Origin: Bartonella kosoyi | GTDB taxonomy: Bacteria > Pseudomonadota > Alphaproteobacteria > Rhizobiales > Rhizobiaceae | Assembly: GCF_003606325.2 (NCBI RefSeq) | Contig: NZ_CP031843.2 | Coordinates: 1,302,001-1,366,000, forward strand | Length of the DNA stretch: 64,000 nucleotides | Direction of reading: 5' to 3' | Shown: positions 38,226-49,671 of the stretch, one piece after another | How positions within the stretch are numbered: the stretch's first letter is position 1 | Layout of the letters: each line of letters starts with the position of its first letter | Translations under genes and position numbers: made by a program | The notes under the pieces: generated by a model | What the model was told of the DNA's origin: nothing | Database searches by the model: none | The model's input: the letters and a program-made list of their open reading frames with translations, nothing else

Positions 38226-39062
38226 ATGACAAAACCAAATGCCGAAGTAAAAGTTGGAAATGTTATTTTTTCAAATGAAATGCCCCTTTCATTAATTGCA
38301 GGGCCGTGTCAGATGGAAAGTCGTGATCATGCTTTTGAAATGGCTGGTCGTATTAAAACAATTGCCGATCAGCTTGGTATCGGGTTTGTTTATAAATCAA
38401 GTTATGATAAAGCCAACCGTACCTCTTTGAGTGCAGCACGGGGCATTGGTCTTGAAAAAGCAATGGTCATTTTCTCTGATTTAAAAAAAGAGTTTGATTG
38501 TCCCATATTGACTGATGTGCATACCGAAGAGCAATGTAGCATTGTTTCTTCTACGGCTGATATTTTACAAATACCCGCTTTTTTATGTCGTCAAACAGAT
38601 CTTTTGATTGCTGCCGCAAAAACAGGGTGTGTTATTAATATTAAAAAAGGGCAGTTTTTAGCGCCGTGGGATATGGAGAATGTTTTAAAAAAGGTTGTTC
38701 ACAGTGGTAATCCCAATGTTATGCTTTGTGAGCGCGGTACATCATTTGGCTATAACCGACTTATTTCGGATATGCGTTCGTTGCCTATTTTGCGTTCATT
38801 TGGGGCGCCTGTTATTTTTGATGCAACACACTCTGTTCAAGAACCTGGAGGGCAAGGGGCTTCATCTGGTGGACAGCGTCAATTTGTTGAAGTATTAGCG
38901 CGTGCAGCTGTTGCTGTTGGGGTTGCCGGTATTTTTTTAGAAACACATCAAGATCCAGATCATGCCCCTTCTGATGGACCCAATATGATTAAAATTGATG
39001 ATTTACAAAGATTGCTTGAGACTTTAATGGAATTTGACGATTTATCAAAAAAATTGAATTAA
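38226..39062 (+). CDS. kdsA: KDO-8-phosphate synthase
   Basis: Condenses PEP with arabinose-5-phosphate to Kdo-8-phosphate, the first step towards the inner-core sugar of LPS. The 278-residue TIM barrel shows IAGPCQMES, SSYDKANRTS, ILTDVHTEEQC and the HQDPDHAPSDG segment near the C-terminus. I chose the ATG at 38226 with TTGAGGGAT upstream; the frame reaches a TTG at 38199. It lies 36 bases after pyrG, probably in one operon, and feeds the LPS pathway whose export includes LptF. Confidence 0.97.
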   Translation: MTKPNAEVKVGNVIFSNEMPLSLIAGPCQMESRDHAFEMAGRIKTIADQLGIGFVYKSSYDKANRTSLSAARGIGLEKAMVIFSDLKKEFDCPILTDVHTEEQCSIVSSTADILQIPAFLCRQTDLLIAAAKTGCVINIKKGQFLAPWDMENVLKKVVHSGNPNVMLCERGTSFGYNRLISDMRSLPILRSFGAPVIFDATHSVQEPGGQGASSGGQRQFVEVLARAAVAVGVAGIFLETHQDPDHAPSDGPNMIKIDDLQRLLETLMEFDDLSKKLN

Positions 39063-39136
39063 GAAGAGAGAAGTATTTCATGAATAGGACATTAGAGATG
39101 AATCGCGGCTTTTATTTATTGGATAAGGAAACATAG

Positions 39137-40405
<1,269 letters not shown>

Positions 40406-40519
40406 TTGTTGTGAGCAAAAAATATGAAAGTATAAGATCATTTAGATTATAAAATTGAGCTGTCTTATCAAAGATATAGAGCAATTATTTTATAGGCATT
40501 TAAATTTATAGGGATTAAG

Positions 40520-40927
40520 ATGAGAGGTATAATTATTAGTCAAGATCAAGGAACGTATCTCGTTTCGGGCGATGATGGTAAGCGTTATCAGTTTGCGACT
40601 TGGGATTGGTTGGGAAAGAAATCTCCGAGGATTGGCGATACCGTTGATTTTGTCTGTGAAGGAGGTGTAGTCAGTTCTGTTTTTCCATTGTTGAGATCAG
40701 GTACAGAGAACTCAAGGATAATGTTTGCGCTCCTTTGTTGGTGTGCAGGTATTTTTGGTGTCCATCGTTTTATGGTTGGGAGAGTCCGGACGGGTGTTTT
40801 AATGCTTGTTTTATCTTTATCTGTTGTTGGATTGATGATTACTGGTGTTTGGGCAATTGTTGATTTCATACTCATTCTTGCTGGAAAATTTACGGATAAA
40901 AATGGAAATCAGATTACAGATCTGTAA
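40520..40927 (+). CDS. TM2-domain protein, copy 1
   Basis: A 135-residue protein. Residues 1-55 form a soluble domain (MRGIIISQDQGTY...GKRYQFATWDW). A TM2 domain follows from about residue 65 to 130, with the signature GVHRFMVGRV and two membrane helices. TM2 proteins have no settled function in bacteria. It is the first of three tandem paralogues between eno and ftsB, the most diverged of the three. ATG at 40520. The Trp-Asp-Trp motif in the N-terminal domain is kept in all three. Confidence 0.85.
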   Translation: MRGIIISQDQGTYLVSGDDGKRYQFATWDWLGKKSPRIGDTVDFVCEGGVVSSVFPLLRSGTENSRIMFALLCWCAGIFGVHRFMVGRVRTGVLMLVLSLSVVGLMITGVWAIVDFILILAGKFTDKNGNQITDL

Positions 40928-41065
40928 AATTTTTATAATAAAGAGAAAATAATTTGGTTTTCTTTTTATCAATATATTAAGTTCATCATACCGAATTATT
41001 TTACTCTAGCTCTTTAATGTGAGATATTAAGAAAAATATGCACAGTTAAATAAAGTATTGAAAAA

Positions 41066-41275
41066 GACTGTGCTATTTTATATAGGTAAAAAAACGATGT
41101 AAGTCAACTAAGGTGTGTTTTGTATTACTGCTCATAGCAGCAGAAAACGTTAGGTTATTGGGGGGGCTTAGCTATTTTAATTTCACGTTTATCACGGTTG
41201 CTACAAATTTTATTTACGCCGTGAGGTCAATCGGTATATTATCAAATTAGAAATAATCTCTTTATGAATAACACA
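41066..41275 (+). pseudogene. ftsB 5' fragment, decayed copy 1
   Basis: About 205 bp aligning with the 5' half of ftsB (about 42725-42905). Shared landmarks in order are GACTGTGCTATT, a GTA-TTAC block, a TTTATCACGG block, the CGC-GTGAGGT-AATC-GTATATTA stretch and AATTAGAAA. The ATG is lost and stops break the frame. It lies between TM2 copies 1 and 2. Together with the next fragment it shows that the duplicated unit was TM2 plus the start of ftsB. Confidence 0.75.
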
Positions 41276-41303
41276 TGAGGGGCAGCTTTATAGGTGATCA
41301 AAG

Positions 41304-41735
41304 ATGAAGGGTAAGATTATTGGTCAAAATCAAGAAGATTATTTCGTCTCAGGGGCTGATGGTAAGCGATATCAATTTTCGAGTTGGGATTGGTTAGGAA
41401 AAAAAACACCAAAGGTAGGGGACGCCGTTGATTTTGTCTGTGAAGATAATGTTGTTAAATCTGTTTTCCCTCTTTTGAGTGAATCGCAGTCAGAAAAATC
41501 AAGATTGGCGATAGCGCTTGTTTGTTGGTTTTTTGGATGGTTGGGGATTCATCGCTTTATGGCAGGTAAAGTTGGAACGGGCATTGTAATGCTTTTTATA
41601 AGCCTACTAAGTATACCATTTACTATAGGGTTAGGAATACTTTTAATAACTGGGCCTTGGTCATTTATTGATTTTATAGTTATTTTATCCGGATATTTTA
41701 GGGATGAAAATGGGGATAAAATTATAAATTGGTAG
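41304..41735 (+). CDS. TM2-domain protein, copy 2
   Basis: A 143-residue paralogue: N-terminal soluble domain about 1-57 (MKGKIIGQNQEDYF...GKRYQFSSWDW) and TM2 domain about 68-140 with GIHRFMAGKVGTGIVML and two helices. It is closer to copy 3 than to copy 1. ATG at 41304, set by alignment to the start of copies 1 and 3. A decayed ftsB fragment lies immediately upstream and another downstream. Confidence 0.85.
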   Translation: MKGKIIGQNQEDYFVSGADGKRYQFSSWDWLGKKTPKVGDAVDFVCEDNVVKSVFPLLSESQSEKSRLAIALVCWFFGWLGIHRFMAGKVGTGIVMLFISLLSIPFTIGLGILLITGPWSFIDFIVILSGYFRDENGDKIINW

Positions 41736-41885
41736 AAATTTTAGAATAATATAAAATGTAAAGAGTGAGGGACTTTCTTTACTTTTAATGTTTTTAATAT
41801 ATTAATTTAATAATGTAAATTATTTTAATTTATGTCTTTAAATATTAAATAAAACTATAAATATTTAAATAAAACTATTGAAAAA

Positions 41886-42088
41886 GACTGTACTATTTCA
41901 TATAAAAAACAAAAGTGCAGATCGAACAACGTGCTTTGTATTACCACTTATAATTGCGGGAATTTTAAGTTGTTGGGGGATTTTAAGCTTTTTAAGTTGT
42001 CATATATCACGGTGAGAGCAGATCGTACTCATGCGGTGAGGTTTATCTAACATATTATCATATTAGAAGAAAAGCTTCTTTATGAATA
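41886..42088 (+). pseudogene. ftsB 5' fragment, decayed copy 2
   Basis: Second decayed copy of the ftsB 5' half. One frame still reads RTTCFVLPLIIAGILSCWG before a stop, clearly related to the intact RFVLPLMTVGVLSYFSYH. The DNA landmarks are the same as in copy 1 (AAAAAGACTGTACTATTTCA, CGTGCTTTGTATTACCACTTAT, ATGCGGTGAGG). It ends at the same ftsB position (near TTAGAA) as copy 1, so one duplication event was probably repeated. Confidence 0.8.
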
Positions 42089-42109
42089 ACAATTTTATAG
42101 GTGGTGAAG

Positions 42110-42553
42110 ATGAAAGGTAAGATTATCGGTGAGGATCAAGGAGATTATTTCATTTCAGGTGCTGATGGTAAGCGCTATCAGTTTGCGAATTGGGATTGGT
42201 CAGGAAAAAAGCCGCCGAAGGTTGGTGATGTTGTTGATTTTGTGTGTGAAGGGGATACCGTTAAATCTATTTTCCCTGTCTTGACTGAAGGTCAGTCACA
42301 ACAATCAAAAGTGACGTTAGCAGTTGTTTGTTTTTTTCTAGGTGGACTAGGAATTCATCGTTTTATGGTGGGCAAAGTTGGAACGGGCATCGCACTGCTT
42401 CTTATAAATATAATAAGTCTGATAACTATACCACTTTTTGGGTTTGGGCTTCTAGGGATTTTTTTAATAGTTACACCTTGGGTATTGATTGATCTTATAG
42501 TCATTTTAACAGGAAATTTTAGGGATAAAGATGGGCATAAAATCACAAATTAG
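42110..42553 (+). CDS. TM2-domain protein, copy 3
   Basis: A 147-residue paralogue with the same layout: N-terminal domain (MKGKIIGEDQGDYF...GKRYQFANWDW) and TM2 domain with GIHRFMVGKVGTGIALLLI. The ATG at 42110 aligns with the starts of the other copies; GTGs at 42101 and 42104 would add three residues. It lies 186 bases upstream of the intact ftsB. Confidence 0.85.
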   Translation: MKGKIIGEDQGDYFISGADGKRYQFANWDWSGKKPPKVGDVVDFVCEGDTVKSIFPVLTEGQSQQSKVTLAVVCFFLGGLGIHRFMVGKVGTGIALLLINIISLITIPLFGFGLLGIFLIVTPWVLIDLIVILTGNFRDKDGHKITN

Positions 42554-42739
42554 AGGCTATCCAATATTTGTCATATAACAAAGTGGGGCATTCAGCTTAC
42601 TTTGATTGTCTTGAGGGGGGGATAAATTGGTGGTAACAAATTGTTTGCGTGTGTAGATTTGGTAATGAGGTGTTAATCAAAATCGTGCATAGTTGGGCAG
42701 AATATTAAGAAATTTGTGCTGTAGAGACTGTGCTATTGT

Positions 42740-43051
42740 ATGTGGACAAAGCAGAAACGTCGATCAATCAAAGTACGCTTTGTACTACCTCTTATGACGG
42801 TGGGTGTTTTAAGCTATTTCAGTTACCATATTTATCATGGCGAGTATGGATTATATTCACGCAGTGAAGTTAATCAGTATATTAGCGAATTAGAAAAGGA
42901 GCTTCATAAAATAGAAGCTGAGCGGAAATTCATTGAAAAGCGCATTTCTCTTTTACGCAATGGATATATTGAAAAGGACATGTTGGATGAGTATGTCCGA
43001 AAGAATTTAAATTTTTCTAAGCCAAATGAATTGACAATCTTAATGCCTTGA
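42740..43051 (+). CDS. ftsB: cell division protein FtsB/DivIC
   Basis: A bitopic division protein that joins FtsL and FtsQ in the septal complex. The 103-residue product has a short basic cytoplasmic start (MWTKQKRRSIKVR), one helix (about residues 14-31), and a periplasmic coiled coil (about 38-75, YISELEKELHKIEAERKFIEKRI is part of it) ending in the conserved KNLNFSKPNEL. ATG at 42740. It keeps its conserved place before pdhA. Its 5' half also occurs as two decayed copies upstream. Confidence 0.92.
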   Translation: MWTKQKRRSIKVRFVLPLMTVGVLSYFSYHIYHGEYGLYSRSEVNQYISELEKELHKIEAERKFIEKRISLLRNGYIEKDMLDEYVRKNLNFSKPNELTILMP

Positions 43052-43186
43052 AATGATATCAAAGGTAAATGAGAAATCGCTTAATTTAAACGACAATCAG
43101 CAATGATATTGTTTAAGCCGATTGATAAGGCTTGTAACTTTCGTTCGTAAAGGTTATTCCTAGATAATCATAAAAGGGAGTTTAAT

Positions 43187-44227
43187 ATGGCAGAACGACT
43201 TAAAAAAAATTCTGCGTCGGTAACGCACACTGCATTATCAAGCACCACGAAAAAAGCACCAATAGCAGTTTTTACAAAAGAGGAAGAAATTGATGCCTAT
43301 CGTGAAATGCTTTTAATTCGCCGTTTTGAAGAAAAAGCAGGACAACTTTATGGTATGGGGCTTATTGGGGGATTTTGTCATCTTTATATTGGACAGGAAG
43401 CTGTTGTTATAGGAACATTAAAGGCAACAAAAGAAGGTGATCAAGTTATTACGTCTTACCGCGATCATGGCCATATGTTAGCAGTTGGGATGAGCCCGCG
43501 TGGTGTCATGGCAGAATTAACGGGACGCCAAAGGGGATTTTCCAAAGGCAAAGGTGGCTCGATGCATATGTTCTCTAAAGAAAAGAACTTTTATGGTGGA
43601 CATGGTATTGTTGGTGCGCAGGTTCCCATAGGTTCAGGCTTGGCATTTTCGAATCAATATCTTGGTAAAGATAATGTGACATTGGTTTATTTTGGTGATG
43701 GTGCTGCAAATCAGGGGCAGGTTTACGAAAGTTTTAATATGGCTTCACTTTGGAAGCTGCCGGTTGTTTATATTATTGAAAACAACCAGTATGCTATGGG
43801 AACATCCGTTTCACGGGCATCTGCAGAAACCGATTTTTCTCGTCGTGGTCTTTCTTTTGAAATTCCAGGTATTGTTGTTGACGGTATGGATGTTCGATCC
43901 GTAAAAGGTGCTGCTGATAAAGCAATTTCTTGGGCTCGTTCGGGTAAAGGGCCGATCATTCTTGATATGCAAACCTATCGTTATCGTGGTCATTCCATGT
44001 CTGACCCGGCAAAATATCGCTCTAAAGAAGAAGTTCAAAAAATAAAAGAGGAACACGATCCGATTGATCAAGTAAGAAGTCGGATTCTTAAACAAAATTG
44101 GGCGAGCGAAGATGATTTAAAGTCTATTGAGAAAGAGGTCCGTGCAATTGTTGCTGATGCGGCGGATTTTGCACAAAGTGATCAAGAGCCAGATGCTTCT
44201 GAGCTCTACACTGATATTTTAGTTTGA
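43187..44227 (+). CDS. pdhA: pyruvate dehydrogenase E1 alpha
   Basis: Alpha subunit of the alpha2-beta2 E1 that decarboxylates pyruvate with thiamine diphosphate. The 346-residue product has the TPP motif [17 protein letters not shown]...IENN (about residues 168-200). The family stretches [20 protein letters not shown] and [16 protein letters not shown] are also present. ATG at 43187 with AAAGGGAG upstream. First gene of pdhA-pdhB-pdhC; 16 bases to pdhB. Confidence 0.98.
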   Translation: MAERLKKNSASVTHTALSSTTKKAPIAVFTKEEEIDAYREMLLIRRFEEKAGQLYGMGLIGGFCHLYIGQEAVVIGTLKATKEGDQVITSYRDHGHMLAVGMSPRGVMAELTGRQRGFSKGKGGSMHMFSKEKNFYGGHGIVGAQVPIGSGLAFSNQYLGKDNVTLVYFGDGAANQGQVYESFNMASLWKLPVVYIIENNQYAMGTSVSRASAETDFSRRGLSFEIPGIVVDGMDVRSVKGAADKAISWARSGKGPIILDMQTYRYRGHSMSDPAKYRSKEEVQKIKEEHDPIDQVRSRILKQNWASEDDLKSIEKEVRAIVADAADFAQSDQEPDASELYTDILV

Positions 44228-44243
44228 TGCGAGGGAAGCAAGT

Positions 44244-45608
44244 ATGTCTATTGATATTTTGATGCCGGCGCTTTCACCAACTATGGAAGAAGGTAAATTG
44301 TCTAAATGGCTCAAGAAAGAAGGTGATAAGGTTAGCTCTGGCGATGTTATTGCTGAAATTGAGACGGATAAGGCGACAATGGAAGTAGAGGCTGTTGATG
44401 AAGGAACTCTTGGTAAAATTTTTGTGCCTGAAGGTTCTGAAGGCGTAAAGGTTAATAGTGTTATTGCGGTTTTATTAGAAGAAGGTGAGCGTGCTGAGGA
44501 TATTTCGCAACCTACAGATACAGCACAAACACCTAAAGCATCCTCCCCTTCTCTTTCCCCGTCAGTTCCGCAGTCTCCGACTTTTGCTATCCCTGCTGAT
44601 TTTGATATTCCAGCGGGAACACAAATGGTGACAATGACAGTCCGTGAAGCGCTTAATCAGGCTTTGGCTGAAGAAATGCGGCGTGATGAAAAAGTTTTTC
44701 TCATGGGGGAAGAAGTTGCGCAATATCAAGGGGCCTATAAGGTTAGCCAAGGTTTGTTGGAAGAATTCGGAGAACGGCGCGTTATTGATACTCCCATTAC
44801 AGAGCACGGCTTTGCTGGGTTGGCTGTTGGTGCTGCTTTTGGAGGGTTACGTCCTATTGTCGAGTTTATGACCTTTAATTTTGCCATGCAGGCAATGGAT
44901 CAAATTATTAACTCAGCAGCCAAAACACGTTATATGTCTGGAGGACAAATGACTGCTCCTATGGTTTTCCGTGGTCCCAATGGTGCGGCAGCTCGTGTTG
45001 GTGCTCAACATTCTCAATGCTATGCTGCCTGGTATAGTCATATTCCTGGTCTGAAAGTTATCATGCCTTATAGTGCTGCAGATGCAAAAGGTTTGCTAAA
45101 AGCTGCTATTCGTGATGATAATCCTGTTATTTTTCTTGAAAATGAGATTTTGTACGGGCATCAATTTGAGGTTCCTCAACTCGATGATTTTATTTTGCCT
45201 ATTGGGCGGGCGCGTATTCATAAGCCTGGACAAGATGTGACAATTGTTGCCTGTGGAATTGGAATGCATTATGCTGTTCAAGCGTTACCAGAAATTGAGA
45301 AACTTGGTATTGACGTTGAATTAATTGATCTACGAACCATTCGTCCGATGGATCTTCCGACAATTCTTTCTTCCGTTAAAAAAACGGGTCGTTTGATAAC
45401 AATTGAAGAGGGTTTTCCTCAGTCATCTGTAGGAACTGAAATAGCAACACGTGTTATGCAGCAGGCTTTTGACTATCTTGATGCACCAATTGCGACGATT
45501 TCTGGTAAAGATGTTCCAATGCCTTATGCTGCTAATCTTGAGAAGTTGGCTTTGCCTGATACTGCTGAAATTATTGAGGCTGTTAAAGCTGTGACGTACA
45601 GAGCATAA
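44244..45608 (+). CDS. pdhB: pyruvate dehydrogenase E1 beta with N-terminal lipoyl domain
   Basis: Beta subunit of E1 with an added N-terminal lipoyl domain (residues about 1-80; lipoyl Lys43 in [12 protein letters not shown]), a Pro/Ala/Ser linker (about 90-125) and the transketolase-like catalytic part (about 130-454) with [18 protein letters not shown] and [13 protein letters not shown] lipoyl domain on E1 beta is typical of rhizobial PDH. At DNA level its lipoyl domain is very similar to that of pdhC. Sits between pdhA and pdhC with short spacers, one operon. Confidence 0.97.
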   Translation: MSIDILMPALSPTMEEGKLSKWLKKEGDKVSSGDVIAEIETDKATMEVEAVDEGTLGKIFVPEGSEGVKVNSVIAVLLEEGERAEDISQPTDTAQTPKASSPSLSPSVPQSPTFAIPADFDIPAGTQMVTMTVREALNQALAEEMRRDEKVFLMGEEVAQYQGAYKVSQGLLEEFGERRVIDTPITEHGFAGLAVGAAFGGLRPIVEFMTFNFAMQAMDQIINSAAKTRYMSGGQMTAPMVFRGPNGAAARVGAQHSQCYAAWYSHIPGLKVIMPYSAADAKGLLKAAIRDDNPVIFLENEILYGHQFEVPQLDDFILPIGRARIHKPGQDVTIVACGIGMHYAVQALPEIEKLGIDVELIDLRTIRPMDLPTILSSVKKTGRLITIEEGFPQSSVGTEIATRVMQQAFDYLDAPIATISGKDVPMPYAANLEKLALPDTAEIIEAVKAVTYRA

Positions 45609-45622
45609 CGGAGGAAAGCACA

Positions 45623-46960
45623 ATGCCCATTAAAATTACAATGCCAGCGCTTTCCCCTACGATGGAAGAGGGAAATTTAACAAAATGGAATATTAAGGAG
45701 GGCGATAAGGTTTCTTCTGGAGATGTTATTGCTGAAATTGAGACGGATAAAGCGACGATGGAAGTTGAGGCCGTTGATGAAGGTACGGTTGCCAAAATCG
45801 TTGTTCCTGCTGGAACACAAGGCGTTAAAGTGAATTCTTTGATTGTTGTTTTAGCAGAAGAAGGTGAAGACTTAGCTGAAGCTGCAAAAGTTGTAGAAGA
45901 GACTTCTTCTTCTACAACACAAAAACCAGAAAGCGTAAAACAGGCATATTCTCTTAAGCCGCTGCATTCAAAGGAGACAAAAATATCTCATGAATCATCA
46001 GTTCAGCAATTAGTACAGAAAAGTAAAGAAGGGAATCGTCTTTTTGCTTCTCCTTTAGCGCGGCGATTAGCTTCTCAGGCAGGACTTGATTTATCTCTTA
46101 TTTCTGGAAGTGGTCCCCATGGACGTATTATTAAGTGCGATGTAGAAAAAGCTATGGGCGGTGATATTTCGCAAGACTCGTCACGGATTGGAGAGGCAGT
46201 CGCAGCAGGTGATTCTGACAAACAGGTATTGCAACTCTTCAAAGAGAATGAATATCTCTTCACACCCCATAATAATATGCGTAAAACAATCGCCACACGA
46301 TTGGTGGAATCAAAGCAAAAAGTTCCACATTTCTATGTGACCGTAGATTGTGAACTTGATGCGCTATTAGCGTTGCGGACACAATTGAATGCTGCAGCTC
46401 CAATGGTCAAAATGCTGGAAGAAGCTAAACCTACTTATAAGCTTTCTGTTAATGATATGGTGATCAAAGCGGTTGCACTTTCTTTGAAAGCCGTTCCTGA
46501 TGCGAACGTCTCTTGGCTTGAAGGCGGAATTCTTTATCATAAACATTGTGATGTTGGGGTTGCTGTTTCTATTCCCAATGGATTAATTACACCGATTATT
46601 CGCCATGCAGAGGAAAAGCCGTTATCGCTTATTTCCAAAGAGATGAAGGATTTTGCAAAGCGTGCGCGTGAGCGCAAATTGAAAATGGAAGAATATCAGG
46701 GAGGAACAACAGCTGTATCAAATATGGGGATGTATGGTGTGAAAAGTTTTTCTGCTATCCTTAATCCACCCCATGCGACGATTTTTGCGATTGGTGCAGG
46801 GGAGCAACGCGCTGTTGTTAAAAATGGTGCATTAGCCGTTGCGACAGTTATGTCGGTTACACTTTCTGTTGATCATCGCGCTGTCGATGGTGCTTTAGCG
46901 GCAGAGCTTGCGCGGACCTTTAAGAAGATAATTGAAAATCCATTAGCAATGTTGGTTTGA
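45623..46960 (+). CDS. pdhC: dihydrolipoamide acetyltransferase (PDH E2)
   Basis: E2 core of the complex, transferring acetyl groups from lipoyl to CoA. The 445-residue product has a lipoyl domain (1-80, Lys43), a linker, a peripheral-subunit-binding domain (about 138-175; FASPLARRLASQAGLDL) and a catalytic domain (about 215-445) with the active-site HRAVDG near the C-terminus (SVDHRAVDGALAAEL). ATG at 45623, GGAGG upstream, 14 bases after pdhB. Confidence 0.98.
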   Translation: MPIKITMPALSPTMEEGNLTKWNIKEGDKVSSGDVIAEIETDKATMEVEAVDEGTVAKIVVPAGTQGVKVNSLIVVLAEEGEDLAEAAKVVEETSSSTTQKPESVKQAYSLKPLHSKETKISHESSVQQLVQKSKEGNRLFASPLARRLASQAGLDLSLISGSGPHGRIIKCDVEKAMGGDISQDSSRIGEAVAAGDSDKQVLQLFKENEYLFTPHNNMRKTIATRLVESKQKVPHFYVTVDCELDALLALRTQLNAAAPMVKMLEEAKPTYKLSVNDMVIKAVALSLKAVPDANVSWLEGGILYHKHCDVGVAVSIPNGLITPIIRHAEEKPLSLISKEMKDFAKRARERKLKMEEYQGGTTAVSNMGMYGVKSFSAILNPPHATIFAIGAGEQRAVVKNGALAVATVMSVTLSVDHRAVDGALAAELARTFKKIIENPLAMLV

Positions 46961-47176
46961 ATGACCGCTCTTTACGTAAATTATGAAAGGGTATGTTAAG
47001 AGAGTGGAAGCAAATTTAAAAAGTTTGAAGATCAATGCTATTGCTGTTTCTGGTTTGGGTAAAGCATTGATGTGAAGCGTAGAATAAAAAACATAAGCCG
47101 ATTTTATGAAGTTGATTTTCAGTCTTAAGTTCAAAAAGTTCATATCCATTTTATATATATCCATGGAGGAGTTACT
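46961..47176. other. pdhC-lpd intergenic
   Basis: 216-bp AT-rich spacer without a supported gene. GGAGGAG just before the lpd GTG is its ribosome-binding site. Confidence 0.4.
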
Positions 47177-48637
47177 GTGGCAAATCTTTATGATGTAATT
47201 GTAATTGGATCAGGTCCAGGCGGATATGTAACCGCAATTCGTGCCGCGCAATGTGGCTTTAAGACTGCAATTGTTGAGCGTGAACATCTGGGAGGGATTT
47301 GTTTAAATTGGGGATGTATTCCAACAAAGGCCCTGTTACGTTCGGCGGAAATGAAACATTTTGCTGAACATGCGAAAGAGTATGGACTCAAAATTAATGG
47401 TTCAATTGAAGCAAACATCAAAGATGTTGTGACACGTTCACGCAGCGTTTCAGCACGTTTAAATGCTGGTGTTGGTTTTTTAATGAAAAAAAACAAAATT
47501 GATATCATCTGGGGTGAAGCGAAGCTTACGAAAGAAGCGAAGGCAAACCAACCTGCGGAAATTATAGTTTCTTCATCCTCTAAACCGGTTATGCAACCGC
47601 AAAATCCAGTTCCTAAAGGAACATTAGGGAAGGGAACTTATCAAGCAAAGAACATCATTATTGCAACAGGAGCACGACCTCGTGTTCTTCCTGGTATTGA
47701 GCCAGATGGAAAGCTCATTTGGACTTATTTTGAAGCGATGATCCCGCCAGCAATGCCAAAATCGCTTTTGGTTATAGGTTCTGGGGCTATTGGTATTGAA
47801 TTTGCTTCCTTTTATCGTGATATGGGCGCTGAGGTTACTGTTGTTGAAATGATGCCTCACATCATGCCCGCTGAAGATATTGAAATTTCAACATTTGCTC
47901 GTAAACAGTTAGAGAAAAAAGGTTTACGTATTCTTTGCCAAGCAAAAGTAACAAAGGTTGAAAAAGCTTCCAATTCTGTGACAATACATATTGATGTTCA
48001 GGGCAAAACAGAAACAATGACTGTTGATCGTGTGATTTCCGCTGTTGGGGTGCAGGGTAATATTGAGAATATCGGCTTAGAAGCGTTGGGTATAAAAACC
48101 GATCGTGGGTGCATTGTAACCGATGAATGGAGTTGGACAGGGATTGCAGGTATTTATGCTATCGGTGATGTGGCAGGTCCTCCTATGTTAGCCCATAAAG
48201 CAGAAGAAGAAGGCGTGATATGCATTGAACACCTTGCAGGTTTGAAAAATACGCATCCACTTGATAAAAGAAAAATTCCAGGGTGCACCTATTGCACACC
48301 GCAAGTTGCTTCTGTAGGTCTTTCAGAAGTAGCAGCAAAGGAAGCGGGTCATGATATACGTGTTGGTCGTTATTCTTTTTCCGCAAATGGCAAGGCGATT
48401 GCTTTGGGTGAAGATCAGGGGTTAGTAAAAACGATTTTTGATAAAAAAACAGGACAGCTTCTTGGCGCCCATATGGTAGGGGCGGAGGTAACAGAACTGA
48501 TACAGGGTTTTGTTATTGCCATGAATCTGGAAACAACAGAGGAAGAATTAATGCATACTGTCTTTCCACATCCGACCTTATCGGAAATGATGAAAGAAAG
48601 TGTATTGGATGCTTATGGTCAAGTTTTAAACGCTTGA
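47177..48637 (+). CDS. lpdA: dihydrolipoamide dehydrogenase (E3)
   Basis: FAD flavoprotein that reoxidises dihydrolipoyl groups and reduces NAD+. The 486-residue product has the FAD GSGPGGYVTAIRAA motif, redox disulfide Cys42/Cys47 in GGICLNWGCIPTK, the NAD motif VIGSGAIGIEFASFYRDMG and the C-terminal catalytic HPHPTLSEM. A short insertion with Lys/Pro/Gln (about residues 135-155) is present compared with the E. coli enzyme. The start is GTG at 47177, with TGGAGGAG upstream. It is probably read with the pdh operon and serves the PDH complex. Confidence 0.97.
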   Translation: MANLYDVIVIGSGPGGYVTAIRAAQCGFKTAIVEREHLGGICLNWGCIPTKALLRSAEMKHFAEHAKEYGLKINGSIEANIKDVVTRSRSVSARLNAGVGFLMKKNKIDIIWGEAKLTKEAKANQPAEIIVSSSSKPVMQPQNPVPKGTLGKGTYQAKNIIIATGARPRVLPGIEPDGKLIWTYFEAMIPPAMPKSLLVIGSGAIGIEFASFYRDMGAEVTVVEMMPHIMPAEDIEISTFARKQLEKKGLRILCQAKVTKVEKASNSVTIHIDVQGKTETMTVDRVISAVGVQGNIENIGLEALGIKTDRGCIVTDEWSWTGIAGIYAIGDVAGPPMLAHKAEEEGVICIEHLAGLKNTHPLDKRKIPGCTYCTPQVASVGLSEVAAKEAGHDIRVGRYSFSANGKAIALGEDQGLVKTIFDKKTGQLLGAHMVGAEVTELIQGFVIAMNLETTEEELMHTVFPHPTLSEMMKESVLDAYGQVLNA

Positions 48638-48706
48638 TGATTTGGTTTTGAGTGAAAAATCTTATATTTTTCATTGCGACTTCGTATTGATAAGGCAAAG
48701 GCTTAA

Positions 48707-49669
48707 ATGGTTACGGTTGTTGATAGAGTTACGAATAGACGTTTGCGTCATCCTGAAAAGGCACATCGTCCGGATACAAGCGTTCAGAAAAAGCCGGATT
48801 GGATTCGTGTAAAAGCACCGACATCACCAGTTTATAAAGAAACGCATGGTATTGTCCGCACACATAAGTTAGTGACTGTCTGTGAAGAAGCAGGTTGTCC
48901 TAATATTGGTGAATGTTGGAGCCAGCGGCATGCCAGCTTTATGATTTTAGGTGAGATATGTACACGTGCTTGTGCTTTTTGTAATGTTGCAACAGGTATT
49001 CCGCTTGCCGTTGATGATGACGAGCCAGAACGTGTAGCTGATGCTGTTGCACGGATGGAATTAAAGCATGTTGTCATTACATCTGTTGATCGTGATGATC
49101 TTGCTGATGGTGGGGCTGAGCATTTTGCAAAAGTTATTTATGCGATTCGTCGAAAAGCGCCTAAAACGACAATTGAAGTTTTGACACCTGACTTTCGTCA
49201 TAAGGATGGCGCTTTAGAAGTTGTCGTTGCTGCTAAGCCTGATGTTTTTAATCATAACTTAGAAACAGTTCCTTCTAAATATTTGAAGGTTCGTCCAGGA
49301 GCACGTTATTTCCATTCAATTCGGCTGTTACAACGCGTTAAAGAACTTGATCCAACAATTTTCACAAAATCAGGAATTATGGTTGGCCTTGGAGAGGAAC
49401 GAAATGAAATTCTGCAATTGATGGATGATTTACGTACTGCTGATGTGGACTTTATGACAATTGGACAATATTTGCAGCCTACGCGAAAACATCATCCCGT
49501 TATTCGTTTTGTGCCTCCTGAAGAGTTTGAATCTTTTGCCAAGATTGGTAAAGTAAAAGGTTTTTTACATATGGCTTCCAATCCTCTGACGCGTTCATCT
49601 CATCATGCAGGAGATGATTTTGCCATTTTGCAAAAAGCGCGTGATGAAAAATTTGCCTTACAGAGATAA
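48707..49669 (+). CDS. lipA: lipoyl synthase
   Basis: Radical SAM enzyme inserting two sulfurs into octanoyl groups on the lipoyl domains, here those of PdhB and PdhC. The 320-residue product shows the auxiliary cluster Cys set in [12 protein letters not shown], the radical [11 protein letters not shown] motif (CxxxCxxC) and the C-terminal [15 protein letters not shown] at 48707. Two bases separate its stop from the next gene, which is co-transcribed. Confidence 0.97.
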   Translation: MVTVVDRVTNRRLRHPEKAHRPDTSVQKKPDWIRVKAPTSPVYKETHGIVRTHKLVTVCEEAGCPNIGECWSQRHASFMILGEICTRACAFCNVATGIPLAVDDDEPERVADAVARMELKHVVITSVDRDDLADGGAEHFAKVIYAIRRKAPKTTIEVLTPDFRHKDGALEVVVAAKPDVFNHNLETVPSKYLKVRPGARYFHSIRLLQRVKELDPTIFTKSGIMVGLGEERNEILQLMDDLRTADVDFMTIGQYLQPTRKHHPVIRFVPPEEFESFAKIGKVKGFLHMASNPLTRSSHHAGDDFAILQKARDEKFALQR

Positions 49670-49671
49670 TT

